From Brevibacillus_H ginsengisoli (GTDB taxonomy: Bacteria > Bacillota > Bacilli > Brevibacillales > Brevibacillaceae), in assembly GCF_050113715.1 (NCBI RefSeq), contig NZ_JBNJQR010000003.1, positions 310,001 through 374,000 on the forward strand: a DNA stretch of 64,000 bases, given 5' to 3'. How positions within the stretch are numbered: the first letter of the stretch is position 1; each line of letters starts with the position of its first letter. Position numbers and translations under genes: made by a program. Below, in pieces: positions 17,002-23,576 of this stretch. A model generated the notes under the pieces. That model had not been told where the DNA came from, made no database searches, and saw nothing but the letters and a program-made list of their open reading frames with translations.

Positions 17002-17688
17002 TTATGTGCTTGAAGTACCCCTTGTATTGCGGATGAGGCCCATGAGCAATACTCCTATTACGACCAGCCCGACAAATCCCCAATACACCAGTGGAGAGGT
17101 GAAATAGGGAGCGAGCCTCGGCTCATCTGTGATCATTCGAGCGGCAGTAAATGCAAGGACCGCTGACCCGATATACATAATTAAGGGATGACGCTCAATC
17201 ATATGTAAGATGATGGTACTTCCCCAGACAATGACAGGGATGCTGATCATTAATCCGAGCATGACCAACCAAATGGAGCCCTGGGAAGCTCCCGCTATGG
17301 CGAGCACATTGTCAAGACTCATCACGACATCGGCGATAATGATCGTCCTGATGGCAGCGAACGTTCCTGTCCCTGTTTGAATAGAGGGTTCATTTTTATT
17401 ATCCATCATGAGATTGTAAGCAATCCAAATCAAGAGGATTCCTCCCATCGCAAGCAAGTAAGGAATTCGAAAAAACCAGGAAACGAACAGAATCAATAGA
17501 GTTCGCACGATGATGGCTCCAACGGTTCCGAATAAAATGACCCGATTCTGGATCGTCTTGGGTACCGTTCTCGCAACCATACCGATTACGATCGCGTTAT
17601 CTCCAGCCAGTACCAAGTCAATGATGACAATGCTAAAGAGAGAGAGGAAAAATTGCGCGGGGGAAAATTGTGTGGAGAACAGATCCAA
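17002..17688 (-). CDS. TerC family membrane protein, YjbE subgroup
   Basis: A 228-residue protein with about seven hydrophobic segments. The TerC signature acidic residues within membrane helices are visible: IIDLVLAGDNAIVIGMVAR (helix 1) and IADVVMSLDNVLAIAGAS (mid-protein), predicted metal ligands. YjbE-type TerC proteins in Bacillus take part in Mn2+ export that loads secreted proteins. AGGTGATC precedes the ATG. It follows the pspA-DUF4178-DUF4247 genes on the same strand, after an intervening terminator, so it may be partly uncoupled. No yybP-ykoY manganese riboswitch is seen in the 70-base leader. Confidence 0.88.
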   Translation of the reverse strand: MDLFSTQFSPAQFFLSLFSIVIIDLVLAGDNAIVIGMVARTVPKTIQNRVILFGTVGAIIVRTLLILFVSWFFRIPYLLAMGGILLIWIAYNLMMDNKNEPSIQTGTGTFAAIRTIIIADVVMSLDNVLAIAGASQGSIWLVMLGLMISIPVIVWGSTIILHMIERHPLIMYIGSAVLAFTAARMITDEPRLAPYFTSPLVYWGFVGLVVIGVLLMGLIRNTRGTSST

Positions 17689-17727
17689 GGAAGATCACCT
17701 CAGAACTTATGATGTCCCCCGTTACAT

Positions 17728-17759
17728 GAAAAAACTCCACAGGGTAGACCTGCGGAGTT
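17728..17759 (-). terminator. Terminator after the DUF4247 gene
   Basis: On the minus strand, an 11-bp stem (17759-17749 with 17743-17733) overlaps the stop codon and is followed by TTTTTT. It separates the PspA cluster from terC. Confidence 0.85.
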
Positions 17760-18513
17760 ATCTTCTCTTGATACGTCCTGATCCGCTTTTCGTGCGGGGA
17801 GGGGACTTACTGCGTGGTTGGAAGGTTGGCGACTTGTAGTTGCTGGATGAATCCTGGTCGATGGTTGAACCGTTACTGGATCTGGTTATTTTGCCAGAGG
17901 ATCCAGAGTTAGACGTGGTACCGGAATAATCAGTACCGGATGATTTCGTGTTGGAGCCTCGTTTGATAATGGAACCACTTCCCGATTTGGTGATCGGAGG
18001 AGCGGCCTTTTGTTCGGATTTGGTCGGCACGTGATACTCTCCGACGGGTTTGTATGTGTCCCGAGTCGTGTATCCTCGATAGTGACCCGAAGATCCTCTG
18101 AGTGCATCAAACAAGTTGCCGATGATGCTTGCCGTAATATATCCTTCCAGGAAGGAATTATCGTAGTTCTTCTTGACAAATTCTTTGCTGTCTACCTCGA
18201 TTAAGGTATCTTCCGGCTTTTTCTCGTCTTGCTGAACGTGATACCATTCGTCTGAATAAACGAGAAACATGTGCTTCGGATCATCTTTGGATAACTCGTC
18301 AGGCTTCCGCTGATCGGCGAGCTGATGAGCAACCTCTGGTACGGTTTGGTTGGCCGCGCGGTAAATCCGTGATGTTTGTCCGCCGTCCTTATTGGTTACG
18401 GATTCGAGGGGATAAGACGAGCCAACCGACGAGTCACCACATCCAGCCAACATCAGCATCAATAGTGCAGGCAGCAGGATCAACTGAATCACTCGCTGGA
18501 GATGTTGTTTCAT
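17758..18513 (-). CDS. DUF4247 lipoprotein
   Basis: A 251-residue predicted lipoprotein. It has a signal peptide with lipobox LMLAGC near residue 25. The DUF4247 region (about 30-165) includes SRIYRAANQTVPEVAHQLADQ, FLVYSDEWYHVQQD and DNSFLEGYITASIIGNLFDALRG. A low-complexity Ser/Thr/Gly/Lys tail with a basic end (RIKRR) follows, probably disordered and wall-associated. No enzymatic function is known. Its position after pspA and DUF4178 suggests an envelope-stress role; similar gene sets occur in other Bacillales. Confidence 0.82.
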   Translation of the reverse strand: MKQHLQRVIQLILLPALLMLMLAGCGDSSVGSSYPLESVTNKDGGQTSRIYRAANQTVPEVAHQLADQRKPDELSKDDPKHMFLVYSDEWYHVQQDEKKPEDTLIEVDSKEFVKKNYDNSFLEGYITASIIGNLFDALRGSSGHYRGYTTRDTYKPVGEYHVPTKSEQKAAPPITKSGSGSIIKRGSNTKSSGTDYSGTTSNSGSSGKITRSSNGSTIDQDSSSNYKSPTFQPRSKSPPRTKSGSGRIKRR

Positions 18514-18576
18514 CTATTGTCACCTCCTTTATTGGTTAGTAGGTTCTTATGATCGTTCCATGCGGTTAAAAGCTTC

Positions 18577-19083
18577 TTAAGCTCCGCGCAGTACTTGTAC
18601 ATCAGCTGGAATCACGAATTCACCCTCATACAGCATGAATCGTCCATCCTGCCATTCAATCCGAAGAAGCTTGCGGTTATCCGATTGGTACTGCCAGACG
18701 TACTGATCGCCTGCATTTGCAAATGATGTCTTGCCCACAGTGGTTACCATACCATTATACTGCTCTTCTAAGTGGTAGACAGTATCCTCCAGCTCAATTG
18801 TCGTCGGAACTTCATCAACACTATCCAATCTGCCGTCAATCGCCGAATAAAGTTCATACTCTGTTCGTTCCCGATCCTCGATGTGCAGGTAACGCAAGGT
18901 ATTGCCGTCTTGGAGAGTGAGGAAGATAGAGTTGCGGCTCGAATTACGGGTTTGCCCCGTTACCGTATAAGTGACAAGGGAGACTTCGACTACATCTCCA
19001 GGGGCGACTGTCAGAATGCTTTTCTCCATTTTTGGAGGTTCAGGCTTTGCCAAAATGTTTTTGATTCGATTAAACAGACTCAT
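18577..19083 (-). CDS. DUF4178 domain protein
   Basis: A 168-residue soluble, mostly beta-strand protein. The DUF4178 pattern is PGDVVEVSLVTYTVTGQTRN...FLTLQDGNTLRYLHIEDRE...WQYQSDNRKLLRIEWQDGRFMLYEGEFV. The first possible start is 19122, but ATG 19083 has GAAAGGAGCC upstream and gives the typical N-terminus (MSLFNRIKNILAK). Function is unknown. DUF4178 genes recur beside pspA, DUF4247 and DUF350 genes, which links them to membrane stress by association only. Confidence 0.82.
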   Translation of the reverse strand: MSLFNRIKNILAKPEPPKMEKSILTVAPGDVVEVSLVTYTVTGQTRNSSRNSIFLTLQDGNTLRYLHIEDRERTEYELYSAIDGRLDSVDEVPTTIELEDTVYHLEEQYNGMVTTVGKTSFANAGDQYVWQYQSDNRKLLRIEWQDGRFMLYEGEFVIPADVQVLRGA

Positions 19084-19133
19084 TCGTGAGGCTCCTTTCA
19101 AGGGGATGACAAATTCGAGCATTCAAGAGAAAA

Positions 19134-19163
19134 AAAGGGGTACCGCACATGGCGGTTTACCCC
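19134..19163 (-). terminator. Attenuating hairpin at the end of pspA
   Basis: On the minus strand, GGGGTAAACCGC pairs with GCGGTACCCC (one bulge) across the pspA stop codon and is followed by seven T residues. It probably reduces read-through into DUF4178-DUF4247 rather than blocking it, since those genes lack another clear promoter. Confidence 0.75.
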
Positions 19164-19822
19164 TCATATTTCTTCATAAGCGCCGCCAATTCATCCTCGA
19201 CTTGCTGATCTTTATTCAAACTTGCGATTTCGTCATCCAAGGATTTTTCCTTTTTGTAGATTTCACCGCTCGCTTCAGCTTCAGCTTCCAATTGAAGAGC
19301 CTTGTCTTCCATACGCTTCATGCCAGCCATCGCACTGTCGGAGTTGAATCCGCTCATCGCTTTGTTAATGTTTTTCTGAGCTTTCGCTGCATTCACGCGA
19401 GCGACAAGTGTTTCGCGTTTGTCTTTCAATTCCTTGATTTGTTTGCGCATTTCTTCAAGCTTTTCACGGAGATTGTCAGCAGCTAACTTGTTTTGCTCAT
19501 AGCTTGCTTTGTATTCAACCATTTTTTGTTCAGCCGCTTTTTTCTCTTCCAAAGCGCGACGAGCCAAGTCGATGTTTTTCGCTTGAGCGGCAATGTTCGC
19601 TTGCTCTTCACGCTTGTTCACCAATTGTTCGCTTTCTTCATAAAGCTGTTTGAATTTCTTTTCGAGAGCGATTTGAGCGGCAACCGCTTTTTCTGCCTCT
19701 TCCAAATCGTCCTGCATATCGCGCAAGTACTGGTCCGTCATTTTAATTGGATCTTCCGCTTTTTCAATCAGAGAGTAGAGGTTAGACATGGTAAGATCAC
19801 GTAAACGTTTGAAAATAGACAT
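19157..19822 (-). CDS. pspA: Phage shock protein A (PspA/IM30/LiaH family)
   Basis: A 221-residue, almost entirely helical ESCRT-III-like protein. The N-terminal amphipathic helix MSIFKRLRDLTMSNLYSLIEKAEDPIKM binds stressed membrane. Long coiled coils rich in Ala, Glu and Lys follow, with the conserved block AKAQKNINKAMSGF and a C-terminal LDDEIASLNKD...ELAALMKKYEG. Start ATG 19822 has TAGGAGG upstream; the open frame further upstream lacks a ribosome site. It is preceded by a sequence matching the sigma-W promoter, and B. subtilis pspA belongs to the SigW regulon. Confidence 0.93.
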   Translation of the reverse strand: MSIFKRLRDLTMSNLYSLIEKAEDPIKMTDQYLRDMQDDLEEAEKAVAAQIALEKKFKQLYEESEQLVNKREEQANIAAQAKNIDLARRALEEKKAAEQKMVEYKASYEQNKLAADNLREKLEEMRKQIKELKDKRETLVARVNAAKAQKNINKAMSGFNSDSAMAGMKRMEDKALQLEAEAEASGEIYKKEKSLDDEIASLNKDQQVEDELAALMKKYEG

Positions 19823-19912
19823 CGTTAAATTCCTCCTAAAAGGGTTTGAATTAGTGTAAGCCCCCAACCACCGACGCTAAACTAAAATCGTGTGGCTGTT
19901 CATATTAGGTAA

Positions 19913-19938
19913 TACGACTTACGTTGCAGATAGTTTCA
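19913..19938 (-). promoter_or_regulatory. ECF sigma (SigW-type) promoter of pspA
   Basis: On the minus strand TGAAAC (19938-19933), 16 bases, then CGTA (19916-19913): an exact match to the SigW consensus TGAAAC-N16-CGTA. It is 91 bases upstream of the pspA ATG. Cell-envelope stress should therefore induce pspA and perhaps DUF4178 and DUF4247. Confidence 0.8.
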
Positions 19939-20103
19939 CAAAAAATTCTCAGGGAAAAAATTCTCTATAGGAATGCGTTTGGGTTTAAGAGAAAGATGGA
20001 CAACGACATAGGCCTACAAAACCGATATAATAGAGTTGGTTTGAACTGATTGATAGAGGAAGAATCGATGAAAGAGAAGATTTAGTTAAGGAGCGATACA
20101 GTC

Positions 20104-22344
20104 TTGAAGACACTTATCATTGCGGAAAAACCCGATATGGGGCGCAACATTGCAGCCGCAATCGATCCAAAAGCAAAAAATCACCGTACTTATATAGAAG
20201 GTGAACAATATATTATCACTTGGGCGATCGGTCACCTGGTCGGATTGGCCGAACCGGAAGCCTACGATGACAAATATAAAAAGTGGAATATCAACGACTT
20301 GCCGATCATTCCAGCTCAATTCAAGCTGGTTCCGAACAAAAAAACCAAGGATCAGCTAAAAGTGATCGCCGAGCTTGCCAAACGGAGCCATCTGCTGGTA
20401 AACTCCTGCGACGCCGGGAGGGAAGGGCAGCATATTTTTTCGCTGATTCAGCGCCACTTGAAACTGAGGCAGCCGGTCAAACGTCTGTGGATTTCGGATT
20501 TGACTCCCGAAACGATTCGTAAAGGGTTCGCCGAGCTAAAAGACGGTGCCGAGTATGAAAACTTGACCAAAGCCGCAAGGTCCAGAAGTGAAGCGGATTG
20601 GCTAATCGGGATGAATGGTTCACGGGTGTTTACCACCAAGCATAATGAGCTAATCTCAGTAGGTAGAGTGCAGACGCCCGTTCTCGCGCTAATTTATGAT
20701 CGACAAAAACAGATAGAAGCATTCTCCTCGCTCAAGTTCTATGAGGTAGAAGCCCATTTCTCACAAAATGAAATGACTTATAAAGGGATGTGGCAAGGAG
20801 ATCGTCTGACCGATTCCGGCAAAGCGGAAGCGCTGGCTGCCAAAGTAAAGGGCAAGCCCGCTCGGATTGACTCTTATGAAGTGAAGGAGACCAAAGAATA
20901 TCCTTTCAAGCTGTATGATCTGACGCTGTTGCAGCGCGAGGCGAACGGCAAATATGGCTTCTCCGCGAAGAAGACCTTGGATACGGCACAGGCTTTGTAC
21001 GAGAAGCATAAAGTCATCTCTTATCCAAGGACCAATTCCAACTATGTCACGGAGCAAAATATTCCCGAAATGCACAAGACCTTATCCGCTTTGCAAGGTA
21101 CTGCCTATGATGAGCTTGTTCGAGGCGCCAACCGCAATCTCGTTCATAAAGGGAACAAATTCATCTGCAACCCGGCCAGGGTAGAGGATCACCATGCCAT
21201 CTTGCCCACCTATCGCAAGGCAACGGGGCTTAGTGTGGATGAGCAGAAGCTCTATGATCTGATCGTGCGTCGCTTTCTCGCGCAGTTTTATCCCGCGGCC
21301 GAATATAAGGTGCATACCGTTCTCACCGAAGTAGAGGGTGAAAGGTTTAAAACTACGGTAAAAGAACTGCTCAGTCTTGGCTGGAAGGTCATTTATGCCG
21401 ATCAGAAGAAGGATTCCCCCAAAACGTCCAAAGCCAAAGAGAAGGATGAGGACGAAGACGAGGAAATGGAAGTAAACGAACCCTTCTCTATTCAAAGAGA
21501 CGCGGAAGTGAATTGCACAGATGCGCTCGTGAAGGAAAAAGAGACGCAACCTCCCAAGCATTACACGGAGGGCACATTGCTAAAAGCGATGGAAAGCGCG
21601 GGCAAACAGATAGAAGATGAAGAATTGCGTGAGGCGATGAAGGATTCAGGTTTAGGCACTCCAGCGACGCGTGCCGCGACCATCGAGCGGCTAAAAAAAG
21701 TGGGCTACCTGCAAATGAAAGGCAAGCGGATCGAAATCACGCAAAAAGGTCGCACGGTCATTCAACTGATCCGAGGCGCCGGGATTGATCTTTTAACCTC
21801 TCCTGAGATGACCGGACATTGGGAGCGACGACTAACCGAAATCTCCCGTGGAAGTGCTTCTGACGAGCAATTTATGGTGAACGTCAAGAAATTTGCCACC
21901 ATGATTGTGGACAAGGTTCGGCTGCAATCGCGAGCGGACAAGAACTTGTTTGTCAACGAAGCGTCGAATAAGACTTCAAGAACTTCAAGCAAGCCGGCAA
22001 CCGCAAGCCGATCAACCAGAGCCAAAAGCAGCCAATCAGCAGAGGACGCCAATGCTGCACTAGGTATCATCACCAATTGTCCACGTCCAGGCTGTGGGGG
22101 GGCCATTTTCATGGGGCGCAAAGGTTACGGCTGTTCCCATTACAAGGAAGGCTGCAAGTTCGTCATCTGGAAAGAGAATTATGGACGCAAGCTCACCGAT
22201 ACGCAAGTAAAGGCATTAATTGAAAAAGGCAAAACCGCCAAGCTCAAGCTGGTACTTCCCAACGGCTCTGCGACTGAAGGGCGAATTGTGCTGAATAACA
22301 CTGAAACCGGCGAGCTGACGGTTGAGGCAAGTACAGCGACATAA
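20104..22344 (+). CDS. topB: DNA topoisomerase III
   Basis: A 746-residue type IA topoisomerase starting at TTG with AAGGAGCG upstream. The Toprim domain (about 1-140) has the Glu in LIIAEKPDMG and acidic triad region NSCDAGREGQHIF. The catalytic Tyr307 is in VISYPRTNSNYV. The block LGTPATRAATIERL and a C-terminal Cys-rich zinc finger (CPRPGCGGAI...GCSHYKEGCKF) follow. A highly acidic insertion (EKDEDEDEEMEVNE, about residues 447-460) and a Ser/Thr/Lys-rich linker before the zinc finger are notable. The enzyme decatenates replication intermediates. A strong terminator follows. Confidence 0.95.
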   Translation: MKTLIIAEKPDMGRNIAAAIDPKAKNHRTYIEGEQYIITWAIGHLVGLAEPEAYDDKYKKWNINDLPIIPAQFKLVPNKKTKDQLKVIAELAKRSHLLVNSCDAGREGQHIFSLIQRHLKLRQPVKRLWISDLTPETIRKGFAELKDGAEYENLTKAARSRSEADWLIGMNGSRVFTTKHNELISVGRVQTPVLALIYDRQKQIEAFSSLKFYEVEAHFSQNEMTYKGMWQGDRLTDSGKAEALAAKVKGKPARIDSYEVKETKEYPFKLYDLTLLQREANGKYGFSAKKTLDTAQALYEKHKVISYPRTNSNYVTEQNIPEMHKTLSALQGTAYDELVRGANRNLVHKGNKFICNPARVEDHHAILPTYRKATGLSVDEQKLYDLIVRRFLAQFYPAAEYKVHTVLTEVEGERFKTTVKELLSLGWKVIYADQKKDSPKTSKAKEKDEDEDEEMEVNEPFSIQRDAEVNCTDALVKEKETQPPKHYTEGTLLKAMESAGKQIEDEELREAMKDSGLGTPATRAATIERLKKVGYLQMKGKRIEITQKGRTVIQLIRGAGIDLLTSPEMTGHWERRLTEISRGSASDEQFMVNVKKFATMIVDKVRLQSRADKNLFVNEASNKTSRTSSKPATASRSTRAKSSQSAEDANAALGIITNCPRPGCGGAIFMGRKGYGCSHYKEGCKFVIWKENYGRKLTDTQVKALIEKGKTAKLKLVLPNGSATEGRIVLNNTETGELTVEASTAT

Positions 22345-22387
22345 TCGCAACCCTACATTTATAAATCCTTAACATTTTATACACGCT

Positions 22388-22420
22388 AACCCGACTCTAT
22401 GAAGCAGAGTCGGGTTTTTT
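22388..22420 (+). terminator. Terminator of topB
   Basis: An 11-bp stem (AACCCGACTCT, 22388-22398, with 22406-22416) is followed by six T residues. Confidence 0.92.
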
Positions 22421-22429
22421 ATTATTAAA

Positions 22430-22473
22430 GAATGCCGAAAACACTTTATTTAGATAAAGTGTTTTCGGCATTC
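22430..22473. repeat. Perfect 20-bp inverted repeat
   Basis: GAATGCCGAAAACACTTTAT (22430-22449) is exactly complementary to 22454-22473, with a four-base loop TTAG. There is no T-run. It lies 10 bases after the topB terminator and its right arm overlaps the left end of repeat copy B, so it may be part of that element or an insertion scar. Confidence 0.85.
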
Positions 22474-22697
22474 TCTCCATTCGCGTTAGCCCACCGAAGA
22501 AAAGACTTCGTCACTCACAGCTCATTTTAAGCGATACCAAGCGTAGAGAACGTAGGAAGGAAAAGAGTCGGCATTCTTTACATCAGACTGAGAAACTGAG
22601 CGATTTTCTTGCCGACTCCCTTCCGAAGTGAACGGAGCGGACAGAAGATGCTACATGCGAGCTTAAACAGAGCGACGAGGGACGAAGTCTTTTCTTC
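22469..22697 (+). repeat. Intergenic repeat element, copy B, bounded by inverted repeats
   Basis: This occupies the middle of the 568-base gap between topB and the DUF4912 gene. Left arm AAGAAAAGACTTCGTC (22497-22512) is complementary to 22681-22696. The same arms, the 44-base left block and the internal TGCGAGCTT and ACAGAGCG blocks occur in copy A (11021-11240). An internal stem GAGTCGGCA/TTGCCGACTC is framed by GGAAGG/CCTTCC; copy A has a different but complementary pair at the same place (GGCGCCA/TGGCGACTT). The 215 bases between this element and the next gene hold two TCGACACCC words and a TATACT box near 22800, but no clear gene. Confidence 0.75.
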
Positions 22698-22912
22698 TTT
22701 TCGACACCCACAGAGAAATAGACAAAAAAGCAAGCTACCCTCGACAAAAGAAGAAATTGTGTGCGTCCAGCGTTCGACACCCTTCGTTTTCCAGCTACGC
22801 TATACTTTTTTATGTTCAATCAAGATTGTTCTCACGAATGTAAATAATTGCCACAAACAAGCGTGATTTAGTTGGCTATTGCTGTGGATATTGTCAGAAG
22901 GGAGCGCTGCTC

Positions 22913-23563
22913 ATGATCGATAAAATTATGGAACTTCGTGCACAATCATTGCCAATTGCTGAAATTGCTCGCAGGTGCGGATTAACCGTTGGACAAGTCA
23001 AATATCAGTTGAAAAAGAGCAAGCGCTATTCCATGGGAACCTCCATACAAGCGGATGCGAAAGGTACAACAAGCCAACAGAAAGAACAAAGCAACACGTA
23101 TCCGTGGAAGCTGCCTTCTTTTTATGGAGATAACATGATCAAGTTGATTCCCCAGGGGCCGACTGTTTTGTTTGCTTATTGGGAGATTACTTGGTCAAGA
23201 ATGCGAATGGTCGCCACCTATCTACAGACGGACTACCGCATGATTCGCAAGGGAATCCGGCTTTATGATGTGACGGACCGTTATTTTAACGGGGCCAATG
23301 CTCATACATATCGTGACATTTTCGTTCAAGAGGAAGGAGCGTCAAGCTGGTATATTCACGATTGTCAGCCGGGACGCACGTATATTGCCGATTTCGGATT
23401 GTTTCACGAGGGAAGGTTTTGCCCGATCCTTCGTTCTGAACCGATTGTAACGCCACGCGACAGGCAAGCACCATGGGGAGATTCACTGGTTTCCTCTGCG
23501 GCTACTAGTGAATATCCTGCTTGGTTTGAGAATTTCAGTTCCTATACCGTGTACTCCAAATAA
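22913..23563 (+). CDS. DUF4912 protein with N-terminal helix-turn-helix
   Basis: A 216-residue protein. Residues 1-40 form a helix-turn-helix-like segment (LPIAEIARRCGLTVGQVKYQLKK). Residues about 65-195 are a DUF4912 domain, with WKLPSFYGDNMIKLIPQGPTVLFAYWEIT, then IRLYDVTDRYFNGANAHTYRDI and SWYIHDCQPGRTYIADFG. DUF4912 domains occur beside GH57-type glucan genes in several phyla and may bind carbohydrate; this is association, not proof. AAGGGAG precedes the ATG. It heads the alpha-glucan operon, 13 bases before the GH57-GT4 gene, and could be its regulator or scaffold. Confidence 0.82.
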   Translation: MIDKIMELRAQSLPIAEIARRCGLTVGQVKYQLKKSKRYSMGTSIQADAKGTTSQQKEQSNTYPWKLPSFYGDNMIKLIPQGPTVLFAYWEITWSRMRMVATYLQTDYRMIRKGIRLYDVTDRYFNGANAHTYRDIFVQEEGASSWYIHDCQPGRTYIADFGLFHEGRFCPILRSEPIVTPRDRQAPWGDSLVSSAATSEYPAWFENFSSYTVYSK

Positions 23564-23576
23564 GCGAGGTGCAAAA

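Noticed and set aside
17689..17760. Manganese riboswitch (yybP-ykoY) upstream of the TerC gene
   Set aside because: The 70-base gap holds only a terminator and ribosome site; upstream is DUF4247 coding sequence.
22609..22866. Open frames within and beside repeat copy B
   Set aside because: They overlap the inverted repeat, have no ribosome binding site and show no protein-like composition.
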